Shown here piece by piece: positions 38,637 through 48,846 of a DNA stretch of 64,000 bases. The stretch comes from Bacillus sp. NTK071 (lineage in GTDB: Bacteria; Bacillota; Bacilli; Bacillales; Guptibacillaceae). The notes under the pieces were generated by a model that was given only the letters and a program-made list of their open reading frames with translations, was not told the DNA's origin and searched no databases. A program made the translations under genes and the position numbers. Location: assembly GCF_017303315.1 (NCBI RefSeq), contig NZ_JAFKOI010000002.1, positions 341,396-405,395 on the forward strand, given 5' to 3'. Each line of letters opens with the position of its first letter. The first letter of the stretch is position 1.

Positions 38637-38665
38637 ATTATAATACATCACGTCCATTTTATCAA
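38637..38665 (-). promoter_or_regulatory. sigma-A promoter for rpsU-yqeY
   Basis: On the minus strand, TTGATA (38665-38660), 17-nt spacer, TATAAT (38642-38637), about 70 nt before rpsU. Confidence 0.75.
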
Positions 38666-38759
38666 CATTTCTTTCACTTATTTTAAATCATAATAAAAAA
38701 CAAGCATGTGTCCATCTTCCTCCCCATAAACTTTCAATGGAAAGGAGATGTACAAGTTA

Positions 38760-39695
38760 ATGAGTCCATACGTTGCATCCTTTATCGTCTTTATTAGTAT
38801 CTTTCTATTTGGGATGGCCACTCTTCGTATCGGTTTAAAGTCCCTTTCAAATAGTAGGATGCAAAAAATTCTACATCAAGCATCTTCAACACCTTTGCGT
38901 GGATTAATGACAGGAATGATCGTTACATCCATTCTACAAAGTAGTTCAGCTGTTATGGTTATTACGATAGGTTTAATTACAGCAAGAGTTCTCACATTTA
39001 GACAATCCATAGGAATCATACTTGGCGCAAATATCGGTACAACCGTTACAGCGGAACTTATGACATTGAATCCGGATCAATTTACAATTCCACTTCTATT
39101 AGTCGGCTTTCTCTTACTGCAAATAAGGAATCAGTTACTCTTTAGTATAGGGACTGTTCTTTTTGGACTTGGAAGTATTTTTGTAGCGATGCATGGACTT
39201 GAGGCAATGGCAGTTCCTCTATCAACTCTCACATTCTTTGATCATATCATTAGCGAATCCAATTCAAGTTTATTTTATGGAATAGGTGTTGGAACGTTAT
39301 TAACCGCACTAATCCAATCCAGTACAGCGACAACCGGAATCACTATGAGTTTTATTAACCAGGATCTTCTTACTTTACCTTCCGCAATCGCAATCGTATA
39401 CGGTGCTAATATAGGAACGTGTATTACAGCTATTATCGCAAGCATCGGGAGTGCCAGGGAAGCAAAACTTGCCGCATATGCACATGTCTGGATTAATATT
39501 ATTGGTGTAACACTATTCTTCCCTTTAATTACTAAGTTCGGGGAAATAGTAGCTTATGTCACTACCTTACCTGACGTACAACTTGCACATGTATCTCTAA
39601 TTTTTAATGTGCTTTCTTCACTATTATTTCTTCCATTAGCTGGAGTTTTGGCATCTGCTATTGAAAAGATTCATAAAGGGAATCGTTTAGCATAA
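38760..39695 (+). CDS. yqeW: Na/Pi cotransporter family protein YqeW
   Basis: About 311 residues, the short form of the family without the PhoU-like domain. The paired motifs are ILQSSSAVMV with GANIGTTVTA, and LIQSSTATTG with GANIGTCITA. About eight membrane helices are visible. The substrate is assumed to be phosphate or another anion. The start at 38760 lies 12 nt after AAAGGAG, while the ATG at 38748 directly abuts that site. B. subtilis also has yqeW next to rpsU. The window therefore holds two members of this family. Confidence 0.88.
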   Translation: MSPYVASFIVFISIFLFGMATLRIGLKSLSNSRMQKILHQASSTPLRGLMTGMIVTSILQSSSAVMVITIGLITARVLTFRQSIGIILGANIGTTVTAELMTLNPDQFTIPLLLVGFLLLQIRNQLLFSIGTVLFGLGSIFVAMHGLEAMAVPLSTLTFFDHIISESNSSLFYGIGVGTLLTALIQSSTATTGITMSFINQDLLTLPSAIAIVYGANIGTCITAIIASIGSAREAKLAAYAHVWINIIGVTLFFPLITKFGEIVAYVTTLPDVQLAHVSLIFNVLSSLLFLPLAGVLASAIEKIHKGNRLA

Positions 39696-39726
39696 AAAAA
39701 CAACCGCCCTAGGACGGTTGTTTAAT
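39694..39726. terminator. Terminator between yqeW and deoC
   Basis: AAACAACCG and CGGTTGTTT around CCCTAGGA, with A and T runs on both sides, between convergent genes. Confidence 0.75.
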
Positions 39727-39730
39727 TTTC

Positions 39731-40402
39731 TTAGTAGTCAGTGTCAGCTGTCTCACCCTGAACGATTTTCACTCCAGCACTTGCACCAATTCGAGTTGCT
39801 CCTGCATCAATCATAGCTTGTGATCCTTCAAGATCACGCACACCACCTGAAGCTTTTACTCCAAGATCAGGACCGACAGTTTCTCTCATCAATTTAATAT
39901 CTTCAACTGTTGCACCACCAGTTGAAAAACCTGTAGAAGTTTTAACAAAATCTGCACCAGCTTTTACAGATAGTTCACAAGCGCGTTTTTTCTCCTCATC
40001 TGTAAGGAGGCACGTTTCGATTATCACTTTCACAAGTGCTTTTCCTTTTGCCGCTTCAACAACAGCTTTAATATCCTGTTCAACAAGGTTATTATCGCCG
40101 TCTTTAAGTGCACCAATGTTAATAACCATATCAACTTCAGTAGCGCCTTTCTCAATCGCATCCTTTGTTTCAAATGCTTTCGTTTCAGTTGTTACGGCTC
40201 CAAGAGGAAAACCAATTACTGTACATACTTTAGCTTCAGCACCCTGTAATCTTTCCGCTGCTAGTGATACCCATGTAGGATTTACACATACAGAAGCAAA
40301 GTTAAACTCTCTCGCTTCTTCACAAAGCTTCTCAATTTGCTCACGGCTTGTATCTGGTTTAAGAGCTGTGTGGTCTATCATTCTCGCTAATTCTTTATTC
40401 AT
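39731..40402 (-). CDS. deoC: Deoxyribose-phosphate aldolase
   Basis: 223 residues, a class I aldolase TIM barrel. The Schiff-base Lys is in [14 protein letters not shown] near residue 152, with the second Lys in [10 protein letters not shown] near 182. It cleaves deoxyribose 5-phosphate to acetaldehyde and glyceraldehyde 3-phosphate in nucleoside catabolism. No nucleoside transporter or phosphorylase is adjacent, unlike the deo operon of B. subtilis. It lies 63 nt after mtaB and may be cotranscribed with it. Confidence 0.96.
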   Translation of the reverse strand: MNKELARMIDHTALKPDTSREQIEKLCEEAREFNFASVCVNPTWVSLAAERLQGAEAKVCTVIGFPLGAVTTETKAFETKDAIEKGATEVDMVINIGALKDGDNNLVEQDIKAVVEAAKGKALVKVIIETCLLTDEEKKRACELSVKAGADFVKTSTGFSTGGATVEDIKLMRETVGPDLGVKASGGVRDLEGSQAMIDAGATRIGASAGVKIVQGETADTDY

Positions 40403-40465
40403 TATATTTCATCCCTTCAAGACTGTTTTATGTAATTCGGATCTTAAGAATCCGAATTTCTATAG

Positions 40466-41821
40466 TTAAAATGACGCAACTGCTGTAGTTGGTTCATCCT
40501 CACTCATGACGCGAACAAATTGTCCTTCGTTATAAGGGTAACCAGCTTTAGTGATTTTCACTTTAACAATACTACCAACCATTTCTTCTGTTGCTTCAAA
40601 GATAACTTTCATATAGTTTGCAGTATAACCTACATATAAGTTAGAATCAGGCTCATCTTTGAATTTTTCTTCTGGAATCACCTCAAGTACTTCCCCTTCA
40701 TAATGAGAAGCATACTCTTTTGCAAGCTGATTGGAAAGCTCAATAAGACGATGGACACGTTTATTCTTCACATCATCGTCTACCTGATCTTCCATGCGAG
40801 CTGCTGGTGTACCAGTACGCTTAGAAAATGGAAAAACGTGAAGTTCCGAAAATTTATGATTCGCAATAAAATCATACGTTTCTTGGAACTCTTCATCAGT
40901 CTCACCAGGAAAACCTACAATAACATCTGATGTGATTGCAAGACCCGGAAGTGCTTCTTTAAGTCGATCAAGACGCTCCCCAAACATTTCCATCGTATAC
41001 TTTCTTCTCATACGCTGAAGAACTGTGTTGGAACCAGATTGTAGTGGGATATGAAGATGAGGCACCACTTTCTTTGATGCATTTAATACTTCAATTACTT
41101 CATCTGTAACCTGACTTGCTTCAATAGAGGAAATGCGAATGCGTTTAAGACCTTGTACTTTAGCATCTAAATCACGAAGAAGTTGAGCAAAGTTATAGTC
41201 CTTTAAATCTTCTCCATATCCAGCTGTGTGAATACCAGTTAATACGATCTCTTTATAACCCGCATCTACAAGCTGTTGAGCTTGTGTGATAACAGCTTCT
41301 GGTTCACGAGATCTAAGAAGACCTCTAGCCCATGGAATGATACAGAATGTACAGAAGTTATTGCACCCTTCTTGTATCTTAAGTGATGCTCGCGTACGAT
41401 CAGTAAACGCTGGTACTTCAAGCTCTTCATAGACGCGTGCTTTCATGATATTACCAACGCCGTTAACTGGTTCTCTCTCACGTTTGTATTGTTCGATATA
41501 ATCGAGCATTTTCACACGATCCTGGGTTCCGACTACAACATCCACACCTGGAATCGCCATGATTTCAGCAGGTGAAGTTTGAGCATAACAACCTGTCACA
41601 CAGATCACAGCATCCGGATTTTTTCGTATCGCACGACGAATAACCTGCCTACTTTTCTTATCACCAGTATTAGTAACCGTGCACGTATTGATTACATAGA
41701 CATCTGACGCATGATCAAACTCTACTCGTTCGTAATCATGGTCTTTAAACAACTGCCAGATCGCTTCCGTTTCGTAATGATTTACTTTACAACCTAATGT
41801 ATGGAAAGCAACTGAAGGCAT
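40466..41821 (-). CDS. mtaB: tRNA t6A37 methylthiotransferase MtaB
   Basis: 451 residues. The UPF0004 domain binds one cluster (HTLGCKVNHYE, NTCTVTNTGD, CVTGCYAQTSP), the radical-SAM domain the other (IQEGCNNFCTFCIIPWARG near residue 145), and a C-terminal TRAM domain follows (DSNLYVGYTANYMKV). It converts t6A37 to ms2t6A37 in tRNAs reading ANN codons. Its ATG lies 4 nt after the rsmE stop, so the genes are coupled. B. subtilis yqeV is the counterpart. Confidence 0.96.
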   Translation of the reverse strand: MPSVAFHTLGCKVNHYETEAIWQLFKDHDYERVEFDHASDVYVINTCTVTNTGDKKSRQVIRRAIRKNPDAVICVTGCYAQTSPAEIMAIPGVDVVVGTQDRVKMLDYIEQYKREREPVNGVGNIMKARVYEELEVPAFTDRTRASLKIQEGCNNFCTFCIIPWARGLLRSREPEAVITQAQQLVDAGYKEIVLTGIHTAGYGEDLKDYNFAQLLRDLDAKVQGLKRIRISSIEASQVTDEVIEVLNASKKVVPHLHIPLQSGSNTVLQRMRRKYTMEMFGERLDRLKEALPGLAITSDVIVGFPGETDEEFQETYDFIANHKFSELHVFPFSKRTGTPAARMEDQVDDDVKNKRVHRLIELSNQLAKEYASHYEGEVLEVIPEEKFKDEPDSNLYVGYTANYMKVIFEATEEMVGSIVKVKITKAGYPYNEGQFVRVMSEDEPTTAVASF

Positions 41822-41825
41822 ATAA

Positions 41826-42578
41826 TCACCTCATTAATTCAAAATGATAAGAGATTGCTGCCAGTACATACATGGCAGCCGTCTCTGTTCGCAAAATTCT
41901 TGGGCCGAGACCACAGGAAGTAAAACCGGCATCCTTTAGCCGATCTACTTCTTTGTCAGATAGTCCACCCTCTGGTCCGAATACAATCATGAAACGGTCA
42001 TTCACGTTTGCCTCGTGGAGCGCTTGAACTAGCGCAGCAGACTCACCTGCTTTTGCTTCTTCTTCATAAGCGATCAATTTATGTTCATAGGACTTGCTAA
42101 ATTCAATAAGTGATGTAATTGAATGAGGCTCCTCAATGGAAGGAATCGTTGTTCTATGTGATTGCTCAGCTGCTTCTTTCGCAATTTTCCTCAGCCTTTG
42201 AAGCTTTTTACTGCTTTTTTGCTGATCCCATTTTACAACAGACCGCTCTGCTTTTAAAGGTAAGAACGCATCGGCGCCGAGCTCCGTACCCTTCTGTATA
42301 ACCGTTTCGAGTTTGTCACCCTTTGGCATACCCTGTGCGATTGTAACATGAACAGGCAGTTTCTTCTTCTCATCAAGCCATTGTTCCGGAACAGCTGATA
42401 CCAGATCAGATTCAATCTCTATAATTCGGCAAAGAGCTGATCTTCCTTCTTCCGAACAACAAATAACATGGTCACCTGTTGTCATTCGCATTACCCTTGA
42501 GATGTGCTTAACATCTTCACCTTCAATTGTAACTTGATTCTCGGTCATGTTCGATTCAGGAATAAAGTATCGTTGCAT
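41826..42578 (-). CDS. rsmE: 16S rRNA (uracil-1498-N3)-methyltransferase
   Basis: 250 residues of the SPOUT superfamily. The SAM-binding knot is in MIVFGPEGGLSDKEVD (near residue 195) and LGPRILRTETAAMYVLAAI. The N-terminal PUA-like domain begins MQRYFIPESNMTENQ. It methylates U1498 of 16S rRNA. It lies 12 nt after prmA in the chaperone-modification gene string. Confidence 0.95.
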   Translation of the reverse strand: MQRYFIPESNMTENQVTIEGEDVKHISRVMRMTTGDHVICCSEEGRSALCRIIEIESDLVSAVPEQWLDEKKKLPVHVTIAQGMPKGDKLETVIQKGTELGADAFLPLKAERSVVKWDQQKSSKKLQRLRKIAKEAAEQSHRTTIPSIEEPHSITSLIEFSKSYEHKLIAYEEEAKAGESAALVQALHEANVNDRFMIVFGPEGGLSDKEVDRLKDAGFTSCGLGPRILRTETAAMYVLAAISYHFELMR

Positions 42579-42590
42579 AAGACTCTCCCT

Positions 42591-43535
42591 TTACTCGTGA
42601 GGCTTTCTTGCGATAAATGCAACCCAATCTTCCATTTGAAGCGTTTCTTCAATTTCAAGACCTTGCTCGATAATTGATTGCTTTACTTCATCCTTTTTCG
42701 CAGTAATAATCCCTGAAGTAATAAACGCACCGCCTGGCTTTAGTACTTTAGCCACATCATTTGTGAAACGAATAATAATTTCAGAAAGAAGATTAGCCAC
42801 AATAACATCGTATTGTTCTTGGATATTATCGAGTAAGTTGTTCTGGCTTACTTGGATTTTACTATGCACTTTATTCAATTTAGTATTTAACCTAGCACTC
42901 TTAACTGCTACTTCATCTAAGTCAAGCGCATCTACGGAATCCGCTCCAAGACTTGCAGCGGCAATACTTAGTACACCAGAACCTGTACCTACATCAATGA
43001 CGCGTTGACCTGGTTGAATGATTTTCTCGAGTGCTTGAACACATAAAACAGTAGTAGGATGTGTTCCAGTTCCGAATGCCATTCCTGGATCAAGCTCAAT
43101 AATGATTTCATCGGTGTTTACAGGCATGTACTCTTCCCAAGTTGGCGTAATAGTAATTCGTTCTGAAATTTTGACCGGTTTATAGTACTTCTTCCATGCT
43201 GTAGCCCATTCTTCTTCATTTACTTCACTTATTTGAACAGTGTTATGTCCTAAATCGATGTCATAAACGAGTAGTCCATTAATCGCTTCTTTGATTTGTT
43301 CAACCGTTTCACCAAGAAAACTATTTACTGGCATATACGCTTTCAATATAACCCCTTCTTCAGGGTAATCATCTGGATTAAGCTGATAAACCTCTCCGAA
43401 AGTAGTATCCCAGGCTTTCACTAGATCCATAGGGTCTTCAATGACAACCCCACTGGCACCGGCTTCATGCAGGATATTTGATACTGCTTCAATCGCTTCA
43501 TTCGTTGTATGAATGCTTATTTCAGACCATTTCAT
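42591..43535 (-). CDS. prmA: Ribosomal protein L11 methyltransferase
   Basis: 314 residues. It has an N-terminal substrate-binding domain (residues 1-110), then the SAM domain: [16 protein letters not shown] near residue 155, [20 protein letters not shown] near 183, and the NPPY-like [12 protein letters not shown]. It trimethylates ribosomal protein L11. GGAG lies 9 nt before the ATG. It follows dnaJ as in most Bacillaceae. Confidence 0.96.
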   Translation of the reverse strand: MKWSEISIHTTNEAIEAVSNILHEAGASGVVIEDPMDLVKAWDTTFGEVYQLNPDDYPEEGVILKAYMPVNSFLGETVEQIKEAINGLLVYDIDLGHNTVQISEVNEEEWATAWKKYYKPVKISERITITPTWEEYMPVNTDEIIIELDPGMAFGTGTHPTTVLCVQALEKIIQPGQRVIDVGTGSGVLSIAAASLGADSVDALDLDEVAVKSARLNTKLNKVHSKIQVSQNNLLDNIQEQYDVIVANLLSEIIIRFTNDVAKVLKPGGAFITSGIITAKKDEVKQSIIEQGLEIEETLQMEDWVAFIARKPHE

Positions 43536-43574
43536 TATTGCCCACTCCTCTTTGGATCCTTTTTTCGGAAAGGA

Positions 43575-43600
43575 AACAGGCAGGCCATGTCGGCCTGCAT
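43575..43600 (-). terminator. Hairpin between dnaJ and prmA
   Basis: GCAGGCC and GGCCTGC around a 5-nt loop, followed by CTGTTTCC on the minus strand. It may attenuate rather than end transcription. Confidence 0.45.
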
Positions 43601-43620
43601 TCTGTTACCAGCTTTCAGTT

Positions 43621-44730
43621 TTAATCACCTTTAAAGGCTTTCTTCACTTTAGAGAAGAAATTCTCGTGCTGTTCGTCAGGCACCTGTCCGGAGATTTCAC
43701 TAAATTCACGTAGCAAATCTTTTTGACGATCAGTCAAGTGTTTCGGTGTTATAACCTGTATCTTCACATGCTGATCTCCCTGGCCATATCCTCTAACGTT
43801 CTGAATTCCTTTTCCTTTAAGTCGGAAATTCGTGCCACTTTGCGTTCCAGCTGGAACTTTAAGTTTAACTTTCCCGTGTAGGGTCGGAACTTCGATCTCA
43901 TCACCAAGACCTGCTTGAGAGAATGTAATTGGCATCTGACATAATACATCGTCACCACTACGCTCGTAGAAATCATGTGATTTCACATAAACAACTACGA
44001 ATAGATCTCCTGGAGGGCCACCATTCACTCCCGCTTCACCTTTACCAGTAATACGGATTTGTTGACCTTCATCAATACCAGCTGGGATCTTAACGTGAAT
44101 CTTCTTCTTCACTTCAACCTTGCCTTTACCGCGGCACGTTTTACATTTATCTTTAATAAGTTTACCTGTTCCTTCGCAATGGTGACAAACGCGACGGTTA
44201 ACTACTCGACCAAATGGTGTATTCTGTTCAACATTAAGCTGACCAGCGCCACCACAGTGGGAGCATGTTTCAGGTGAGGTTCCTGGCTTTGCACCAGAGC
44301 CATCACAGGTTGAACATTCCTCTTCTTTAGGAATGAAAATATCGGTTTCTTTTCCGAAAGCAGCTTCTTCAAATGTTAGTTCCATTGAATATTGCAGATC
44401 AGCACCCTGTCTCGGTGCATTCGGGTTTCTGCGACCGCCTCCACCAAAGAACATATCAAAGATATCGCCAAAGCCTCCAAAGTCAGCACCGCCACCACCA
44501 AATCCTTGATTTGGATCTGCGTGTCCAAACTGATCATACTGTGCTTTCTTCTGCGAATCACTTAGGACTTCATATGCTTCAGTTACTTCTTTAAATTTCT
44601 CGTCTGCACCCGGCTCCTGGTTGATATCCGGATGGTACTGCTTAGCAAGCTTTCGATAAGCTTTTTTCATCTCAGCTTCAGAAGCATCTCGACTGACGCC
44701 TAACACTTCATAATAATCTCGTTTACTCAT
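43621..44730 (-). CDS. dnaJ: Chaperone protein DnaJ
   Basis: About 369 residues. The J domain has HPD in QYHPDINQ near residue 33. A Gly/Phe region follows, then the zinc domain with four repeats: [24 protein letters not shown] and CKTCRGKG. The C-terminal substrate-binding domains are complete. It stimulates the DnaK ATPase. The start at 44730 ([11 protein letters not shown]) follows GGGAGTGG. A gap of nearly 400 nt separates it from dnaK, with a terminator-like hairpin and a repeat-like sequence, longer than usual for this operon. Confidence 0.97.
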   Translation of the reverse strand: MSKRDYYEVLGVSRDASEAEMKKAYRKLAKQYHPDINQEPGADEKFKEVTEAYEVLSDSQKKAQYDQFGHADPNQGFGGGGADFGGFGDIFDMFFGGGGRRNPNAPRQGADLQYSMELTFEEAAFGKETDIFIPKEEECSTCDGSGAKPGTSPETCSHCGGAGQLNVEQNTPFGRVVNRRVCHHCEGTGKLIKDKCKTCRGKGKVEVKKKIHVKIPAGIDEGQQIRITGKGEAGVNGGPPGDLFVVVYVKSHDFYERSGDDVLCQMPITFSQAGLGDEIEVPTLHGKVKLKVPAGTQSGTNFRLKGKGIQNVRGYGQGDQHVKIQVITPKHLTDRQKDLLREFSEISGQVPDEQHENFFSKVKKAFKGD

Positions 44731-44894
44731 CGTATCCACTCCCGATTCTCTTCACATAACGTTTATCATATCATTGAGTTTATACGCTCTGCAATACTAT
44801 ATCGTTAGCACCAGTGAACGTTGAACAGCAAACAGTAGTAAAACGTGCCTTATCACCATTCTTTTGGTGTAAGCTTCCGTTTTCCTTTGTAAAG

Positions 44895-44970
44895 CATAAG
44901 AAAAGCTTAAGCGCCTTACTTCCTCCAATTAGGCTCAATATAAGCTTAACTAGTAAGGTGCTGAAGCTAG
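44895..44970. repeat. Dispersed intergenic repeat-like element between dnaK and dnaJ
   Basis: The stretch contains AAGCATAAGAAAAGCTTAAG, then AGCGCCTTACT (44910-44920) paired with AGTAAGGTGCT (44952-44962), then GAAGCTAGACATG. These blocks resemble the ends of a common Bacillaceae intergenic repeat, with AGCGCCTTGCGCTTTTCTTA-like and CTAGCTCCAGCGCC-like ends. That comparison is from memory. The arms pair at 10 of 11 positions. Confidence 0.5.
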
Positions 44971-45066
44971 ACATGACAGAATGTGATTATTTTTGTAAAA
45001 GGTTAGTTCCTCAAAATGTTGTAATTCAATGTAGATTTTTCATAGTTAGGCAAACATTTCCTTAAC

Positions 45067-45109
45067 TATGAAAAAAGTCAAAGCCAAGATACGCCTGACT
45101 TTGACTTTT
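45067..45109 (-). terminator. Terminator downstream of dnaK
   Basis: GTCAAAG (45077-45083) pairs with CTTTGAC (45099-45105), with AAAAAA on one side and TTTTTT on the other, 15 nt after the dnaK stop. A second inverted repeat (45036-45048 with 45063-45075) overlaps it. Confidence 0.75.
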
Positions 45110-45123
45110 TTCGTATCATATTC

Positions 45124-46959
45124 TTACTTTTTGTCGTCTTCGTTTACTTCTTCGTATTCAGCATCGACAACGTTGTCGTCAGCTTGCTCAGCGCCGCCTT
45201 CTTCGCCAGCTTGAGCCTGTTGAGCTTGAGCAGCCTGCTCATACATTTTAGTAGTTAGAGCTTGAACAACTTCTTGAAGTTCGTCTTTAGCTGTACGAAT
45301 TTCTTCAATGTCATCATTCTCTAGCGCTGCTTTTACTTTATCTTTAGCTTCGTTAGCTTTATTCACTTCTTCTTCCTCTACTTGACCTTCAAGATCTTTT
45401 AGAGTTTTTTCAGTAGTGAATACGAGCTGATCAGCTTCGTTACGTGTTTCAACTTCTTCACGACGCTTCTTATCTTCTTCAGCGTTCGCTTCAGCGTCTT
45501 TCACCATGTTTTCAATTTCGTCATCTGAAAGACCGCTTGAAGATTTGATTGTAATAGACTGTTCTTTATTTGTACCAAGATCCTTCGCACGAACGTTCAC
45601 GATACCGTTTTTGTCGATATCAAATGATACTTCGATTTGAGGAGTTCCTCTTGGAGCTGGAGGAATGTCAGTTAACTGGAAGCGACCAAGAGTCTTGTTA
45701 TACTGAGCCATTTCACGCTCACCTTGAAGTACATGAATATCCACTGATGGCTGGTTATCAGCAGCAGTTGAGAATGTCTGTGACTTACTAGTTGGGATTG
45801 TTGTATTACGCTCAATAAGCTTTGTAAATACGCCACCCATTGTTTCAATACCTAGAGAAAGTGGAGTTACATCAAGAAGAACAACGTCCTTCACATCACC
45901 AGCAATTACACCAGCTTGAATTGCTGCACCAAGAGCAACAACTTCATCAGGGTTAACGCCTTTATGTGGATCCTGTCCAGTTTCTTTTTTAATCGCTTCT
46001 TGTACTGCAGGAATACGGGTAGAACCACCAACAAGAATAACTTTATCAAGTTCAGATGGTGACATTCCAGCATCTTTAAGAGCCTGGCGAGTAGGTGCCA
46101 TTGTACGTTCTACAAGATTTGCAGAAAGCTCTTCGAACTTAGCACGAGTCAAGTTAAGCTCAAGGTGTTTAGGTCCTGAAGCATCTGCTGTGATAAATGG
46201 AAGAGAAATTTGCGTTTGTGCTACGCCTGAAAGATCTTTCTTCGCTTTTTCAGCTGCGTCTTTCAAACGTTGTAACGCCATTTTATCTTGACCAAGATCT
46301 ACACCAGTATCTTTCTTAAATTCGGCTACTAAGTGATCGATAATAACCTGGTCAAAGTCGTCACCACCAAGACGGTTGTCACCAGCAGTAGACTTAACTT
46401 CAAATACGCCTCCGCCAAGTTCAAGGATCGATACGTCAAATGTACCGCCACCAAGGTCAAATACTAAGATTGTTTGGTCTTCATCTTCTTTATCAAGACC
46501 GTAAGCAAGTGCTGCAGCTGTTGGTTCGTTTACAATACGCTCTACTTCAAGACCAGCGATTTTACCAGCGTCTTTTGTAGCCTGACGCTCAGCATCGTTA
46601 AAGTAAGCAGGTACTGTAATCACTGCTTTCTCTACGCCTTCACCTAGATAATCTTCTGCATATGACTTCAATTTCTGAAGAATAATTGCTGAAATTTCTT
46701 GAGGTGAGAATGTTTTACCATTCACGTCTTCTTTATGGTCTGTCCCCATATGACGCTTAATTGATTGAATCGTGTTTGGGTTCGTGATTGCTTGACGCTT
46801 CGCAACCTCACCTACTAGACGTTCTTCATCTTTAAAAGCAACGACTGATGGAGTTGTACGACTACCTTCCGGGTTAGGAATAACCGTCGCTTCTCCGCCT
46901 TCCATTACTGCAATACAAGAGTTTGTTGTACCAAGGTCAATACCGATAATTTTACTCAT
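45124..46959 (-). CDS. dnaK: Chaperone protein DnaK (Hsp70)
   Basis: 611 residues, the normal Gram-positive length lacking part of the nucleotide-binding lobe insertion. Phosphate-binding motifs are [10 protein letters not shown] at residue 5 and [13 protein letters not shown] near 170; the linker [14 protein letters not shown] lies near 360. The peptide-binding domain and helical lid complete it, and the acidic end [16 protein letters not shown] is typical. It works with GrpE and DnaJ. It belongs to the HrcA/CIRCE-controlled operon hrcA-grpE-dnaK. Confidence 0.99.
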   Translation of the reverse strand: MSKIIGIDLGTTNSCIAVMEGGEATVIPNPEGSRTTPSVVAFKDEERLVGEVAKRQAITNPNTIQSIKRHMGTDHKEDVNGKTFSPQEISAIILQKLKSYAEDYLGEGVEKAVITVPAYFNDAERQATKDAGKIAGLEVERIVNEPTAAALAYGLDKEDEDQTILVFDLGGGTFDVSILELGGGVFEVKSTAGDNRLGGDDFDQVIIDHLVAEFKKDTGVDLGQDKMALQRLKDAAEKAKKDLSGVAQTQISLPFITADASGPKHLELNLTRAKFEELSANLVERTMAPTRQALKDAGMSPSELDKVILVGGSTRIPAVQEAIKKETGQDPHKGVNPDEVVALGAAIQAGVIAGDVKDVVLLDVTPLSLGIETMGGVFTKLIERNTTIPTSKSQTFSTAADNQPSVDIHVLQGEREMAQYNKTLGRFQLTDIPPAPRGTPQIEVSFDIDKNGIVNVRAKDLGTNKEQSITIKSSSGLSDDEIENMVKDAEANAEEDKKRREEVETRNEADQLVFTTEKTLKDLEGQVEEEEVNKANEAKDKVKAALENDDIEEIRTAKDELQEVVQALTTKMYEQAAQAQQAQAGEEGGAEQADDNVVDAEYEEVNEDDKK

Positions 46960-46990
46960 TCTTTTCTACCTCCTATTTCTTAATATGTAA

Positions 46991-47563
46991 TTACGAACTT
47001 ACCTTCACCATTGCAGGACGAAGGACACGATCATTAAGTTGATAGCCTTTTTGCAAGACTTCAACAACCACATCTGAATCATGTTCATCTGACTCAACTT
47101 GCATAACAGCTTGATGGAGATGTGGATTGAAAGCTTCTCCTACAGTTCCAATTTCTTCAATACCTTCATTTGCAAGTGCATCTTTCAATTGGCGGTACAC
47201 CATTTCCATGCCAGTAAGCAATGACGTGACCTGCTCATTATCACTTTGAACAGCAAGTGCTCGTTCAAAATTATCAATAGCAGGAAGCAGCTCTTCAGCA
47301 AGCTTCTGTGAACGGTATTTAGCGTCTGCACTACGTTCTTCGCGCGTTCTACGGCGGAAGTTGTCGTATTCTGCCTGTGTACGCATATATCTATTCTCAA
47401 GCTCTTCTACTTGCTTCTGCAAGTTCTCAAGCTCTTCATTTTCATTGGTTTCAGATACTTCAATAACTTCAGGTTCTTCATTCTCTTCAGCATCCTGCTC
47501 AAGATTATCGTTCTCTTCCGTTAGAAGTTCTTCTTCCTCTTGATGACTGTTTTGCTTTTCCAC
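46991..47563 (-). CDS. grpE: Nucleotide exchange factor GrpE
   Basis: About 190 residues. The first 60 are very acidic (EEEELLTEENDNLEQDAEEN). A long coiled-coil helix follows (QKQVEELENRYMRTQAEYDNFRRR-type) and then the beta domain with LHQAVMQVESDEHDSDVVVE. It releases ADP from DnaK. The start is GTG at 47563 after GGGAGGTGA; ten in-frame codons upstream are untranslated. It lies between hrcA and dnaK. Confidence 0.97.
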   Translation of the reverse strand: MEKQNSHQEEEELLTEENDNLEQDAEENEEPEVIEVSETNENEELENLQKQVEELENRYMRTQAEYDNFRRRTREERSADAKYRSQKLAEELLPAIDNFERALAVQSDNEQVTSLLTGMEMVYRQLKDALANEGIEEIGTVGEAFNPHLHQAVMQVESDEHDSDVVVEVLQKGYQLNDRVLRPAMVKVSS

Positions 47564-47655
47564 GAATTTCACCTCCCTATCGAAATATACCAAATCGTTC
47601 TCTCATAGAAAAGGATGGAAGAATTGTTTCTCCCACCTTCTTCACTATTACCAAT

Positions 47656-48696
47656 TTACCAGTGTTTGAAACTTTGGTATCGATCAGTAAGCGTCCTGGT
47701 TAGGTCATTTGCTAGAAAACCGAGAATACCCATTGATCGTTGATATTCCATTCTAGTTGGCCCCAGCAATGCAATTGACCCCATTCGCTTGCCTTCGATG
47801 AAATAGTCTGCGGTAACAATACTACAATTCTGCATTGCTTCAAGATCGTTCTCTTGTCCAATTTTAACCTCAATACCATTCTTTTCAGGTCGAAGGACAT
47901 TGTACATGACTTCATCCTGTTCAAAAGTGTTTAGCAACAGCCTGACTTTATCAATGTCTTTGAATTCAGGTTGGGTCAAAATGTTGGTCTTACCGCCATA
48001 ATAGACTTTTTCTGCATTGGTATAGAGAAAAAGATTTTCAAGCATTGTATTAACTTCATTGTAATTCTCAATATGTTTTTTCAGTACAGTCGCCATTTCT
48101 TTCATCATTGTCGACTTTAAAGAGATTAATGGAACATCCTTCAAGCGCTCATTCATGATATTAACAACTTTTTCAATATCAGACATGCTAACTGAAGGAG
48201 GAATTTTCATTGTACGATTCTCAACATGACCACTGTCAGCTACCAGAATAACGACAGCCGTATCCTTCGAAAGAGGGATGATTTGAATTTGGCGAAGCTT
48301 TGTTTCAAATACTTCAGGACCAAGAATAATCGACGTATATTGTGTAAGTTCAGAAAGAATTCCTGCAGACTGCTGAATGACCTTCTCTACCTCAACCATT
48401 CTCTCTGCAAAAAGTGATTGGATATTGTTCACTTCATTTTTGGAGAGTACAGGTGGTGATAGAAGGTTATCTACATAGAAACGATAGCCTTTTTCTGATG
48501 GAACTCGACCTGACGAACTATGTGTTTTCTCGATATAACCCATCTCTTCAAGATCCGCAAGTTCATTACGAATCGTTGCAGAGCTAAAGGTAACATCTTC
48601 ACGCTTCGAAATCGTTCGTGAACCAACTGGCTCAGCAGTTTGAATGTAGTCGTTAATCAACAATTGCAAAATGAATAGTTGACGTTCTGTTAACAT
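47656..48696 (-). CDS. hrcA: Heat-inducible repressor HrcA
   Basis: 346 residues. It has an N-terminal winged helix (LTERQLFILQLLINDYIQTA, FSSATIRNELADLEEMGYIEK), then the GAF-like and dimerisation domains (GKTNILTQPEFKD, IALLGPTRMEYQRSMGIL). It binds CIRCE to repress hrcA-grpE-dnaK-dnaJ, with GroEL as folding partner. A CIRCE element lies immediately upstream, so it is autoregulated. It is the first gene of the operon. Confidence 0.98.
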   Translation of the reverse strand: MLTERQLFILQLLINDYIQTAEPVGSRTISKREDVTFSSATIRNELADLEEMGYIEKTHSSSGRVPSEKGYRFYVDNLLSPPVLSKNEVNNIQSLFAERMVEVEKVIQQSAGILSELTQYTSIILGPEVFETKLRQIQIIPLSKDTAVVILVADSGHVENRTMKIPPSVSMSDIEKVVNIMNERLKDVPLISLKSTMMKEMATVLKKHIENYNEVNTMLENLFLYTNAEKVYYGGKTNILTQPEFKDIDKVRLLLNTFEQDEVMYNVLRPEKNGIEVKIGQENDLEAMQNCSIVTADYFIEGKRMGSIALLGPTRMEYQRSMGILGFLANDLTRTLTDRYQSFKHW

Positions 48697-48712
48697 CCCC
48701 TCATCACCTCTG

Positions 48713-48739
48713 TTAGCACTCTAAGTGATTGAGTGCTAA
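48713..48739. promoter_or_regulatory. CIRCE operator
   Basis: Perfect TTAGCACTC-N9-GAGTGCTAA, 17 nt before the hrcA start codon and just downstream of the promoter. Confidence 0.98.
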
Positions 48740-48749
48740 ATCTAATAAT

Positions 48750-48779
48750 AAGGTAACAGAAACTTATTTTGGTTGTCAA
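48750..48779 (-). promoter_or_regulatory. sigma-A promoter of the hrcA operon
   Basis: On the minus strand, a perfect TTGACA (48779-48774), 18-nt spacer, TACCTT (48755-48750). The predicted transcript start abuts CIRCE. Confidence 0.65.
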
Positions 48780-48846
48780 TCTTTACGGTATAGTTCTTTG
48801 AACTTGTTCTTTAGATTCTTCAAGAATGATTTATTTGGGTAGTTTA

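Noticed and set aside
44780-45065. Open frames on both strands between dnaK and dnaJ
   Set aside because: They lie over the repeat-like element, lack ribosome sites and have no protein-like conservation pattern that I recognise.
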